NCBI GenBank assembly: GCA_963930645.1
Contig: OZ005648.1
Coordinates: 153,270,535-153,334,534, forward strand
Length of the DNA: 64,000 nt
Source of the DNA: Salticus scenicus
Lineage: Eukaryota; Arthropoda; Arachnida; Araneae; Salticidae
Direction: 5' to 3'
Positions 35,876 to 47,147 of the stretch are shown piece after piece; positions within the stretch are counted from its first letter, which is position 1; each line of letters starts with the position of its first letter. A model generated the notes under the pieces. That model worked only from the letters and a program-made list of their open reading frames with translations. It was not told the origin of the DNA and ran no database searches. The position numbers and the translations under genes were made by a program.

Positions 35876-36064
35876 CATACTTGCCAATATTTCGATTCAT
35901 TCCGGAGCATTTTTAGCCTTTATTTCGCACCAATTTATTTATAGACTAATTTTCTCCAATATATAATTACGATAAAATAAGAAAAAAATTATCTTAAAAA
36001 TAAGTGGTACGAAATAAGGGCGGGGCTAAAAATGCTCCGGAATAAATAAGGAAGTTGGGAACTC
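35876..36064. mobile_element. CATACTTGCC-family element, CCGGAGC subtype
   Basis: CATACTTGCCAATATTTCGA and ATTCCGGAGCATTTTTAGCC at the left pair with GGCTAAAAATGCTCCGGAAT and AAGTTGGGAACT at the right. Related to 23018-23193. Confidence 0.8.
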
Positions 36065-37059
36065 AGCTAATGGATTAAATTTTTAGCATTTTCAATGCAT
36101 ACTGGGATGTTTTTGAATTTTATTGTCAACGCCACTGTGTAGTCTGTCCGAAATTTCAATAATTTTGAATTTCTTCACACTGTCTTTCTCTGTTGTGTGC
36201 ATATGTGTTCTTTTTAATGGTTTTATTATAATTAAAGAATATTACAGTATTACCTGAAAAACACTGTTGAAATTGCGTTTCGTATGAGATCATAAAATAG
36301 ATTATATGCTTCTGAATTGCTATTTTTAAATACAGACAACACTATACAAAATTTTAATGTTAGTAGTTCTAGTAAATGATAATGTTAGAATTAATTCATG
36401 TAATCATTATTTTGAGCGTCAGAAAATACAACCAATTTATACGTAAGAAAGAAAAGGTGGGTTAATTAAACAATTACGGCGCATTAAACAAATTTTGTCT
36501 TCGAAAAAAGGCACATTCATATGTATTAAGAATTTTATTAGTAGTAGAAAAAAATTGAAACAACGTTATTAATAATTTTTTGATAATGTGGTTTCTATTT
36601 TCAAGAAATATTAAAGAAACTATCATAAATGTAATTCTATTTGCTAAACAATAAATTATTGACTTGTTTAACAAACTATATTACTTTTTTTTTTTTTTTT
36701 TTTTTTAAATACAAATACAGCACATTATCATTTTTATAAATAATAATACAAATGAATGTTAAATTAAAAAAAAAAAAAAAAAAAAATAATAATACACGAA
36801 ATAAGTTTTTTTTTTCTCCTTCCACTATCAATCTTAACATCTATTTATCGTAAAATCCTTGACTTTTTCGACTTATAATTTCGCGCTGAGGTAAGCAGAG
36901 AATAAATCGGCAGTTGCGTGTGAAATTCAGTCATCGACACAGCATGGTGTTGTAAATGTGTTTTCAAAAATGGTTATGAAGAGGTTTTAAGGTATGGGGC
37001 ATAACAGGTTTCAAGATATGGGACATATTGGATAAAAGAGACGTATAACTAAAAAAATA
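36065..37059. other. AT-rich sequence, no gene seen
   Basis: T22 (near 36685) and A22 (near 36766) runs. Bases 36840-37020 are of higher complexity and include a direct repeat of TATGGGGCATAACAGGTTTC and TATGGGACATA; the function is unknown. Confidence 0.4.
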
Positions 37060-38003
37060 CAAAAATTGTTTAAACATTCCCATGCGTGTTCAAAACAAGG
37101 AAGGGAATATTTTTAATGATTTATTCTGGAATTCTCTTCGGAAATACATCGGCAAAAGATTTTAGAATTTATTAATTTTACCTAAAAAGTGATTAATTAT
37201 ATATTAAAACTGAAACTTTATTTATTTATTTATTTATTTTTTTGAATGGGTATGAAAGCATTTAAACATTCCCCTCCTTTTATTTATGCTGCCGTGTGTC
37301 CCACACCTTGTGAGGAATTGAACTCCTAATTTCCGTCTTTAACCCTTTCGCTACCAGAGCCTCAGGAGAAAAACCGTCACCACAGCCCAGACGTCTTACT
37401 ATTTAAATATGATAAAATTGTCATTTATTTTTGTGGGATGTATCTATAACGTTCTAACTAAAACCAATAACATCCTGTATCTGTTTTATTGTTTTATAAC
37501 ATAACCCGTCTGTGTGCGACACGATTTGATGCAAACGATTATCATAAACTGATAATGAACACCCGTCACATATTTGTGACGTGGGCTCAGGTAAGAAAAT
37601 CGGATCGTCACATATATGTGACGCTGGTAGCGAAAGGGTTAAAAAACATTTTTCACCAATACATTTTCAGAAGGTTTGAGAATTTATTAATTTTATCTAA
37701 AAAATGAAGAATTTAAAATTAAAAAAAAATCCTCTCCTTCTTTTATTAATTTTATCCGTCTTCGAAAGCGCTGAAATATTTTTTCTCTTATTTAGAAAGT
37801 CTTGTGTCCTATTCCTTGTACAGAATTAAACTTTTAATTTTCGTCCTTGGAATGCATTTTCAACAGTGCATATTCAGAATGTTTCTGGAATTATTAGTTT
37901 TATTCAAAACTTGAATAATTTAATATTAAAAATAAATAAATAAATAAATATTATTTATTTATGTCTATCTTAAAATAGGATAATTTAATATTAAAAATAA
38001 AAC

Positions 38004-38034
<31 letters not shown>

Positions 38035-38630
38035 CACGCTCTGGAAAGCCTTTAAACCTAATTTTATTTTATTTATATCGTCTTATGTTAAAAACCTTGC
38101 CCCATACCTTCTAATTTCCTTTTTCTTAATTGCAAATACATTTTCAGGGGGTTTTAGAATTTATTAATTTAATATAAAAATTATATAACTTAAAATAAAA
38201 CATCCCGATTATTATTTTCTACACTTCTGAAGGCATCTAAACATTTTTTTTTTTTTAATTTATACTGTTTGTGTCTCATATCTCGCCCCCTATTTCTTAA
38301 TTTTCGTCTTTGAAATGCATTTTTCGGCAATACACTTTTGAAAGGTTTTAGGATTTATTAATTTTGTCTTTAAAAAAATAATATAAATAAATAAATAAAT
38401 AATTTAATATTAAAAATAAAGCATTATTATTATTATTATTTTCTACGCATTTCAAGGCGTTTAAACATTTCTTTTTTTTTTTTTTTTTTTTTATACCTTC
38501 TTCTATTTCAAACTTTTCCCAAATACCTCTTAATTTTCGTATTTAAAGGCATTTTTCTGCAATATAGCTTCAGAAGGTTTAAGAATTTAATTAGTTTTAC
38601 CTAACAAACTAGATAATACAATATTAGAAA
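37060..38630 (+). repeat. diverged tandem array, six units of about 200-260 bp
   Basis: Each unit contains, in order, a TTTAGAATTTATTAATTTTA block, AATTTAATATTAAAAATAAA, TTTAAACATT after a CGAAGGC-like stretch, then a TGTCTCATA/CCTTGCC-like stretch and TAATTTTCGTCTTTGAAATGCATTTTTC. Anchors are at about 37161, 37674, 37881, 38143, 38343 and 38570. After removing the inserted MITE the spacing is 200-265 bp. Units are old and diverged. No frame is conserved between them. Confidence 0.75.
37343..37638. mobile_element. TTAA-flanked MITE inserted in the tandem array
   Basis: CCCTTTCGCTACCAG and CTGGTAGCGAAAGGG are perfect 15-bp inverted ends, flanked by TTAA at 37339-37342 and 37639-37642. Neighbouring array units read CGTCTTTGAAATGC or CGTATTTAAAGGC across the corresponding site, showing the uninserted state. 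Inside are two 18-bp palindromes of the form CGTCACATATNTGTGACG (37564-37581 near-perfect, 37606-37623 perfect). An open frame crossing its right end is accidental. Confidence 0.92.
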
Positions 38631-39135
38631 TATGACAACTCTAAAAATATGAAACCACCTGTAATCATCCATATTGATTTATTCAATTAAAATATAACAA
38701 GTATACAAAATCACTCCAGCTGTAATTATCTAAAACCTCAGTCCTTTCTGGAAGTAATTCCAAATGATTTAGAGCGCAACATGCTTTCAGAGTCCGAACA
38801 TGCCGGCGTTCCAAAACAGCGTGAACAAGGACATGTTCATTCGTTTTCTCTGATGTCATCGTTTGCCCTGAACAGATAGAAGCAGCTCCTAAAATGGAGG
38901 AACGGTATTGACCTCAACACAGCTGACAACGCGCTTGTTCGTTACGCAGTCAGTTGATTGAAGATCGAGAAGCCGAAATGTTTGACTGCATTTTCACATT
39001 TCAATGAATGTGGTAAAATTAAATTCACGCATTTTAGCATAGCGCTAGCTGGATTTCAGCTTCTCGCTAATGCTGTTTCAGCGGAATGATAAGATGTGAA
39101 GACCTAAATTTCTCGATAAAATTTTCAGTTAAGTA
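38631..39135. other. higher-complexity unique block with an inverted repeat
   Basis: Bases 38720-39120 are clearly less AT-rich than the flanks, with several CpGs and no low-complexity tracts. CGAGAAGCCGAAAT (38966-38979) and ATTTCAGCTTCTCG (39053-39066) form 14-bp arms with one mismatch around a 73-bp centre. No long frame is present. Conserved non-coding DNA, an RNA gene or an old transposon are all possible. Confidence 0.35.
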
Positions 39136-39457
39136 ACCAACATTAATTGTCTGTAGTTTTAAGTTTATTAGAAATTATGAAATTATGAAATTTATAAAAA
39201 TATTTATTTCTAGACGTTAGATAAATACACAATTCTGCAATGAATTTAATTGTAGTATCATGTTGGAGAGAAATGAACATTTTAGATTTAGATAGAAAAT
39301 AAAAATATTAACAGTGCCAGTTTTTTTAGATTGCGATTGTATTTGCTAGGCAACATTATTTACTGTTGATATTCACTTTTACAAATATTTTACATTTTTA
39401 TTTTTAATTAATATTTTATTTTTAAACAACAACAACAAAAAGAAAATAATAATAGTA

Positions 39458-39492
<35 letters not shown>

Positions 39493-39727
39493 TTTCCAAA
39501 ACAGGATTTAGTTTAGTACCCAAGTACAATTTTTTTATTCAGATTTTTCCTACACACGTATTTGTAAACTATTATGAGTAGCGATAACTCTTTGTCAATT
39601 GTGATAGATGCCAACAATAACAGAATGTATACTTTAAACATAATAAACTTTATGCGTACTATTAGTCAGTATGAGAATGAGCTGTAACGCGCATTTGTTC
39701 CTACATTTATAGGTAAATATAATAAAC

Positions 39728-39750
39728 ATTTGCAGATGTAATCTGCAAAT
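39728..39750. repeat. perfect 10-bp hairpin
   Basis: ATTTGCAGAT and ATCTGCAAAT surround a GTA loop, just upstream of the (TG)n tract. Confidence 0.85.
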
Positions 39751-39755
39751 ATTTC

Positions 39756-39771
<16 letters not shown>

Positions 39772-39844
<73 letters not shown>

Positions 39845-39850
39845 CGTGCG
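39772..39850. repeat. (TG)n microsatellite ending in CGTG units
   Basis: About 35 TG dinucleotides end in CGTGCGTGCG. It is the longest TG tract in the window and potentially Z-DNA-forming. Confidence 0.97.
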
Positions 39851-40294
39851 TATTAGGTTTCTTAGATATTAAAGGTATCTGAATGATAAATCCACCCCCC
39901 CCCCCTTTTTTTCCTAGTTTTGTTGGTTCTCTTAATTTATCATTGCTATGAGCAGGTTTAATATGTCATTATAGTGTGAGTAGTTTAATTCATTTTTAAT
40001 TTACTAATCATGACTTTATTTATTTAATTTTTTGGATGAAATTGTCAATAATATATACAATAATTTAATTCCTTTACAACACACAGCAAATGAAAGATAG
40101 ATGAAAATACCAACATATAAAATTTTAAATGAGATGTACTTCCAATAAAATTATTGTCACGATGATAAATATATAATTAAAGAATTTCTATTTAAAATTA
40201 AGCAAAAATTAATTCCTTCAACCTTTTATTTTCTCCAAAAAAGAAAAATTAAAATTGGAATTAAAAAAAAATTATATTGAATGCCTAAAAATGA

Positions 40295-40385
40295 AAACTT
40301 TGAAAGTAAAACATCATAAAATGCAGAAACATGCAACCACTATTTCGAGACGAAATGACTAAGATCACCCTTCCTTAAGGGAAAT
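40295..40385 (-). repeat. diverged relative of the 1366-1641 foldback unit
   Basis: AACTTTGAAAGTAAAACATC, CATAAAATGCA, GCAACCACTATTTCGAGACG and CACCCTTCCTTAAGG align in order with the left arm at 1376-1464 (AACTTTGAACAAACACC, CATAAAATGCA, GCAACAATTGTTTCGGTTCG, GACCCTTCATCAGG). On the minus strand the GAAA block is kept, but the CTGATGA core is changed to CTTAAGGA. This is evidence for a dispersed family and against an intact ribozyme in this copy. Confidence 0.55.
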
Positions 40386-41773
40386 TAAATAGGTATAATA
40401 GCAGAATAAAAGCAACAATATCATTGTGTTTCATATTTCGCTGAATTATACCAAAAGCATTGCTATTTGTGCTAAAACAAAAATTAAAAAGCATTAAAAG
40501 GAATTCATCAATATATCAAAATTGTGAGAATTATGTTTTGCAGAATATTGTCTAAATAACTAAAAATAAACATTTAAAAAATTTTTTTAATATTAATTAA
40601 ATCTTAACATTAATTATTATCCTTTCAGTTTTGAAATATCTAAGAGCATCTCAGGATGCATTTTTTTCTTCTCAGAGTAATTCTCCTAGTTCATAGTTCA
40701 ACTTGATGGAAGATGGAAATGAATCTTCCCGCGTGAAATACGTAAAGGTAACTACTGCCATCTATCGGGGAGCACAGTAACAAAAAAATATCAATTGACT
40801 TTTCTATAGTAGTAAAAACAACTTCCAGTTAAATTGCGTTAATAATTGTCATTCATTAGCATAAATAATAGTTAAAAAAAATATTTTTTTTTTGGAACTT
40901 GAATTAATTTGATAGTAATGAGTGCAGGATCAAAATACTTGCAAAAAATCAAAATAAATACAATATTTTATGGAAAATATGGAGCAAAGTAAGGAAATTT
41001 CAAATTTAAGTTTAAAAACGAAAATTAGAATTGGAGACAATACCTATCACCATTCTAAAACTTCTTAAGTTATTTATATACGTAAAAGAGTTTTATTAAG
41101 TTTATGTACTCAATAATAAATAAGCATGCATTAACTTGAAAATTCAAAAATTTAATTTATCATGTATATTAGCAAAACTGTGTTATTTAAAGAAATTTTA
41201 GACCTGAAATCTGACCTTTTTATTATTATTATTATTATTATTTAATTACATTTTTCTGTGAAGTTCAATGCAAAATCTATTTCCATACAGAATCATGAAA
41301 TCCTAATGTCGCTTCTGTGCGATTAAGCATGTCATTTTCTTAAGATTCTATGCAATCTATTATTTTATAATGCCAGATGACATCTGAAAACGCCAGTTAA
41401 TATAATAAAAAATTATTTTCTTACTTAATAGAAAAAATTGTAGAGTTCATGTTACATATTCATTATAGAAATATATGCCCTCTACTGACTTTTTTTTTTT
41501 TTTTTTTTTACATTTTTATTTCAAACAAAATTCTTATATTATTTATTGCACTGCTCAAATGCTATGGAAATTTTAAATAAAATTTTTTCTATAGACCACT
41601 CTAAAATGCGTTGTTCAATTTGGAAATTCTTGTATATAACAATAAAAGATTAACAATATGCTTTTGGGTATGTTTCTATAAGGTTTAATAACATGTTTCT
41701 GTTTGTTTCTATAAGTATCTATTCCAGAAAATACTACATTCAAAGCAAAATTTCTTTTTTACAACTTACCATG

Positions 41774-41804
<31 letters not shown>

Positions 41805-42379
41805 CACGTTTTTATAAAATGCCATTTTAAATTGCTTAATTATTAAGATTTTTTAAAAAACTTAATACACATTTTAATTTACTTGTAGGTATACGAAGGA
41901 AATATTAAAATTTCCCAAAAATTTAATTTTCAAATATAAGATCAAATACGTGTGTTCCAAATAGATAGCATTTCAAAATACCCTGAATATAAATTAAGTA
42001 TTGAATTCTCCAAACATGTTCTCGAGTCAAATCTAATAATTTTATGCCAGCTTTAAAACGCGACTCAGCTTCTCTGGAATAAAAAATTGATTTATTAATA
42101 CTGAAAGAACACATTAAAACATGTTTTTTATCTTTTTATTTTTTAATTCTTTATTTTTCCCCTCTCTTGCTATTAAATCTCGGCCTCAGATTACTTTATC
42201 CATACATTCTAAAGATCATGCATGCAAACGATCTTTTAAAAATGCAATTCTTGGATATACATATCTATTCTACGTGTTTCCGAAACTTGGAACATGTGCT
42301 TTATAATTTATTTATGCAATTTCTTTTACTAAAATTTATGCATGCAATTACAGCAAGTAAAGGAAGGGGGGAAAAAAAA
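40386..42379. other. AT-rich filler, no gene seen
   Basis: (TTA)n near 41222-41243, T19 near 41491 and A26 near 41778. CCATCTATCGGGGAGC near 40759 resembles a short motif also found at about 53530 (GCCCTCTATCGAC). No gene is supported. Confidence 0.5.
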
Positions 42380-42735
42380 TTGCGGAGCACAAACAGTTCT
42401 TTTTTCGCGAACGTGGCGAGCTTTTAGATTCGCGATTTCTCGCTAAGACGCGATGAAATGAACGCGAGTGTTGAAAGTTTAATGAGAGCCCGTAATGAAT
42501 GAAGGATGTTATCGAGAAATAATGCTTTTAGAATGTGGGTTGAAAAGAGGAATGAAGGTTCAGAAAAGCCTGAGCGTCATCTGGCGGAAATATGGGAGAA
42601 TCAACGGCATTTCCAGTAAAGATTCTGATCATGAATATGATTGCTTTCAGGCAGTTTTTCGTTCTCTTCCACTTTGCCTGCCCCCCCCCCCCTCCCAAGC
42701 TAATTCATTAGAAATAATGGTTTTGTCCGCATGAT
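42380..42735. other. CpG-rich block, unassigned
   Basis: Within about 75 bp, CGCGA or its relatives recur (TTCGCGAACG, ATTCGCGATTT, TCTCGC, GACGCGATG, AACGCGAGTG), unusual for this window. A 79-codon frame from ATG 42495 follows, ending in a poly(C) tract; its peptide is mixed but shows no known motif. This may be regulatory or promoter-like DNA; I see no TATA box that fixes a start site. Confidence 0.3.
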
Positions 42736-43551
42736 ATCGGGAACAATTACCGAGATTTCAGAAGATAGTTTGTTTAGAAAAGGGGAATATGGTGAATAAT
42801 AAAGAATGCGGGGCAACACAAAAGAGTTTTGTAAGCTATTGTTGTGCAGAGGTATATAAAACCCATGAAATTTATACAATGTAATTACGATTAAGCAAAG
42901 TTATAAATGTTCAATGACAGAGAAAGTCTTTATGATGCAGTAATTATTATTTATACATTTATTTAGCATCTTTTCTCTAAGAAGAAGTGTTACACAATAA
43001 TGCTTAGCTGATAGCATTGAATAATAAATATGTAAACTAGAGAAAGTGATATGTTGTAAGATAGTGATTATTCAGTTACAGATGTTCGATAATGTAGAAC
43101 GTCTGAAATGAAGTAATCATAAATTAATACATTCCTTAGAAATTCGATGAATTATAAAAATAGAGAGATATTAATAAATTCAAGAAATACATTAAAAACT
43201 ATTTTCAAAATCCTTTTTTTTTTTTTTTTTTTTTTTTGCGGGATTTTGTTATGATTATTATTACAAAATATTTGGAAAACATTTATTTTACAATTCGTAT
43301 AATGTATTTACTATAACAATATAAAGAGAAAGAGTTTTTAAAAGGAAAATATAAACGACTTTTAATGGGCGTTCAGAATATTTTAAAAAGTCACAATTTC
43401 GAAGATAAAAGTGAATACTTCAAAGAATAGATTTTCTAATATTTACAAATTTGCATTTAAAAACTTACAAATGCAATTAAACAAAATATGTAACAATACA
43501 TCACTTTATTTAATGTACATACAGAAAAATTAATAACAGAGGACCTCAACA
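42736..43551. other. AT-rich filler, no gene seen
   Basis: T25-class run at 43213-43237; otherwise AT-rich sequence with stops in all frames. Confidence 0.5.
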
Positions 43552-43748
43552 AGATAATTCCTATGTGAAAATTCCTATGTGAAAAATGTACACTTCATAC
43601 GGTTTTGTTAAATAAATCCTTGTCGAATCCTGTTCTTAGTCAGTGTAAGAATATGATTCGATGAGGATTTATTTAACAAAACCGTATGGAGTGTACTTTT
43701 TTCACATAGGAATTTTTGCTAGTGTTCGAACACTTTTGTTACCGACTG
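43552..43748. mobile_element. Tc1/mariner-type foldback MITE, copy 2, left-truncated
   Basis: It matches 5625-5836 throughout the fold (AAATGTACACTT, GTTTTGTTAAATAAATCC, GTTCTTAGTCAGTGTAAGAA, AAGTGTACTTTTTT-like right arm) and ends ACCGACTG before TA (43749-43750). The outer left terminus is missing, and a 14-bp block ATTCCTATGTGAAA is duplicated there. Confidence 0.8.
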
Positions 43749-43819
43749 TATATCAAATATCACTTCTCAAAATCATTGGTGCCTATTGAATAAAAAATGT
43801 GCAAAATCTGGCAGCACTG
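43749..43819. mobile_element. right half of a hAT-type MITE
   Basis: TATATCAAATATCACTTCTC, ATTGGTGCCTATTGAATAAA and AATCTGGCAGCACTG match the right half of the CAGTGTTGCC family. It directly abuts the mariner-type MITE; the left half is not found beyond it, so the junction is either an insertion followed by deletion or a recombination point. Confidence 0.7.
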
Positions 43820-44800
43820 CTTGCATCGTGTATTTTAATTATTGCAGAGAATTTAGGAAAAAGTTCTGTTATTATTGTTATTATTTATTTATTATTTTAT
43901 TTATTTATTTATTTATTTATTTATTTTGTAGGAAAAAACTTATATTTAAAAAAATTATATATATATATATATATATATTTCTATTTAATTCTTCTTTCTT
44001 GATATATAATTCTAACACCCTTCTTTGCATCCTTTTCAGAACCGAAGCATTTTTAGCTTGAAACATTACATTCTTCTGTTTTTGCAAACTGATAGAAAAA
44101 TATGGACTATAACTGACATTTGTTGATTGAAAATTGTACTTTACATTTTCTGCTAATTAGCTTGATCGTTCATTTCCTGATTTTATTACATACAATTGTT
44201 CCAGATGCAAAAATGTAAGTGGATGTCTAACCCGCACGATCGTACGGCCTGGGTCGGAAAGGGGGGGGGGGGTATTAGGATCCATTGAGAGATGTTTTAC
44301 AGAAAAAAAAAAAAAAAAAAAAAAAAAAAACTTCTCAAGCCTGAAAACAGGTCATTCTATTATGTAGAATGGATTAAGAAATATTGATTTAATCGGTGTC
44401 AAAAACATATATTACAGGATGGATTAAAACTAACTGATGATTTGTAGAAATTAGTGTTTCCAATGCGAGACGTGAAAGATGGATAAAATTGACAAAAACT
44501 CTGAGTAGCACGCTGTATTTAATCTGGAATGATAATCCGAACCAACGGCTTAGTAATTATATACTTAAAATAAACATTTTTAACCATGAGTAACATGGGA
44601 AAATACTTTACAAAAAAAAATTATTATTGAAAAATATAACGGTGTTTTAGCATAATTAGTGATAATAGAATTTTTGGATATAATCAGAAAAAAAAAAAGG
44701 AAAAAAAAAAAAAAATCAAAGCTTAATGTCTGCTTCCAGAAAATTACAAAGACATAAGGAAAAAAAAATAATACATATATATATCCCTGGAAAAAATATA
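43820..44800. other. AT-rich filler with microsatellites, no gene seen
   Basis: (TTTA)n at 43878-43925 and (TA)n at 43957-43978. A G10-12 run near 44260 follows CCGCACGATCGTACGGCC, a 10-bp GC-rich palindrome region. A26 near 44300. Confidence 0.5.
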
Positions 44801-44953
44801 GTTGCCAATTTATATATTTTTTGGCAACCGGAAATACATTTCTAAATTTCTCACTGATTTAATAAAAAAAAAAAAAAAAAAAATTCTATGTTTTTTTGTT
44901 TTTTTATTTTTTATTTTTCTTTCCGGTAGCTAAAAAGCGTAAAAGTTGGCAAC
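44801..44953. mobile_element. small TA-flanked inverted-repeat MITE
   Basis: GTTGCCAATTTATATATTTTTTGGC then AACCGGAAA at the left is the approximate complement of TTTCCGGTAGCTAAAAAGCG and TAAAAGTTGGCAAC at the right. TA is present on both sides. The centre is A- and T-rich and has probably expanded. Confidence 0.65.
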
Positions 44954-45020
44954 TAGGAAAATGTACTTAAAACCTCTCTAACCGTAAAATAAATAATAAA
45001 AATGATGAGTAATTTCCATA

Positions 45021-45067
45021 AAGAGTATTGCATGATGTGCAAAAATTAAGCATCATGTAATACTCTT
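45021..45067. repeat. 17-bp hairpin
   Basis: AAGAGTATTGCATGATG and CATCATGTAATACTCTT are complementary with one mismatch, around a 13-base loop. Diverged echoes (GCATTGCATAATAC near 45212; TCAGCAATACT near 45248 and 45447) suggest an old local repeat. Confidence 0.6.
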
Positions 45068-46959
45068 ATTAAGCCTTGCTGTGTAATTGATTAAACAGCA
45101 ATGCTTACAACCCGAAATATTTACAAGTAGTACCCAAAAATTTGCTTTAAAAAAAATTATCTTTATTTTTATTATTATATTTAAAATGTATTAATTGATT
45201 ACATTTTTGAAGCATTGCATAATACGTAAAGACAAATAATTAATCAGCAATACTTAGTATCCAAAACAAAGATTACAAAATATTGGAACGACACTGAGAG
45301 AGAGAGAGAGAGAAAACTCAAATTTTTAGAATAAATACTAGGAACAGCTCTATTGCCTAAAAAACATAATTATACTTTAAATTAATAATTTATAATTTTT
45401 GAAAAAGTGTATTTAATTATGCGCAAAAATTAATATTAATTGACCATCAGCAATACTAAAATATGTTTAGAAATCCTACGCAATGAGAATTCAGAAAAAG
45501 TACTGAACATGTAACAAGAACATTATTTCTATAATGCATAAGAATTTATCGTATAAAAATAATACATATCGCTCGGTTTACTTTTCATAATATTTTTAGC
45601 ATTTTAAACAAAGTTTAACTAAATACCTAAATTTTCAAGAAAAACAATTAAATTATAATAATAATAATAATAATAAATAAAATAAAATAAATAAATAAAA
45701 TAAATAAATAAATAAAATAAAGTAAATAACTAATTGAAGAAACGAGAGAGAAAGGAAGATATTAAATATGCCACTTCTTATTTTCACATAAAAAGTTTTT
45801 TTTTTTTTTTTTTTAACTGAAGTTACACTGTGATGGAACATTGAACACATATCATTCGCTTCGACAGACAAGATTTTAAAATGGGATAAATTTAATCACG
45901 GAGAGAAAGCTGCAATAGCTAAGCTTAGGAAAGCTTCTTCAGATTTTTAAGAGAAACCAATGCATATAAAAGTTCAATATCAACGTACACCCATATACGC
46001 ACAAAGCTTCAAATTAAAAGAAGAAAAAAAGTTAAGTAAATGGTGAAAAAGAAAATCTGGTAAACCTTTCCACCATTGAATCCATTTCTTTTCTCCTAAC
46101 AGCCATAGAATAGAAATTTTAATTTAGATTTAATAGGGATGCATTTTAAAGATTTAAATTCTTGACAAAATATGTAATAAACTAATCTTAAGATTTTCTC
46201 AATGACTTTGTATGTAGTTTATAAGCGTAGAAACGCTGTCTTAGAAATTTAAAACTTAATAACACATTTCTCAGAAATTAGATGAATGGCCTGAGCTTTA
46301 GAAAATATTCAACTTAATTTTATGAATGTTCTTTCAATAAGAGTTTGAGTCTTTGAGTGTCACGGTTCAGGAAGAAAATATGAATTAAAACTGTTACTCT
46401 TGCATCTTTAAACTCTTCTAAAATGCTTACAGTTTCTCAATGAATAACCTTCCACCTAAAATCCCTTAAAAATTCCCTAGGTGGCTTTAGGAAGGGAAAA
46501 GGATGTCCTTTTAACTGCACTTTTATTCGTATTTTCATTCAAAAATTGCAAACACGTTTTAAAATAGTAGCTGTTTCTGCTAAAGCTTACGTTCCTGTTG
46601 AAAGTGCTAAGTGGCATAAACGTACGTGATATTCCACTAAAAATATGACAGTTTAGCAAAATTTACATTATCTATAATTGCATAACTAATAGATGTTTAA
46701 ACCGCAATTTTTCTTTAAAAATATAGAACTTTTAAATTTGTAGACCATTTAAAAGGATTTAGTTATAAAAACAATATTTATAAAGAATTATGAATGAACT
46801 GCTATCAGTGGCATAATGAAAATAGAAAAAAATTATCCTTATTTTTCTTTTTACTCCTCAAAAAAAAAAATAGAAATTCTGAGAGGAAGAAAAAAAAAAA
46901 AAGCTCTTTAAAAACAATTAAAACTTGTTTATTTCAGTTACGAAATTTTAAATTTTAAT
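45068..46959. other. AT-rich filler, no gene seen
   Basis: (GA)n near 45296-45313, (AATAA)n at 45656-45722 and T22 near 45797. Reverse-strand frames crossing 45653-45871 and 46477-46659 are low complexity or featureless. Confidence 0.5.
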
Positions 46960-46961
46960 TA

Positions 46962-47145
46962 CCGTAATTTTCTGCGTATAATCCGCAGGTCAAGTAAGTC
47001 AGTTCTGCACCAGAAATTGTAATTAGCACACGAGGTTCTATTCGTACGAGCTGTTTCTTCAAAATAATACAGATTTTGTGTTAAACAAAATTTCTGGTGG
47101 ATGAATGACATATCTTATCTGCGGGTTATACGCAGAAAATTACGG
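46962..47145. mobile_element. TA-flanked MITE, CCGTAATTTTC family, copy 1
   Basis: The 184-bp element has ends CCGTAATTTTCTGCGTATAA and TTATACGCAGAAAATTACGG, perfect 20-bp inverted repeats. TA is duplicated at 46960-46961 and 47146-47147. Subterminal CCGCAGGT and ATCTGCGGG also pair. A copy of exactly the same length is at 54557-54740. Confidence 0.9.
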
Positions 47146-47147
47146 TA

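Larger units (their letters stand above)
39136..40294. other. AT-rich filler with microsatellites, no gene seen
   Basis: Contains (AAT)n with (AAC)n at 39428-39490, the hairpin and (TG)n tract listed separately, and a C-rich run at 39894-39904. Confidence 0.5.
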
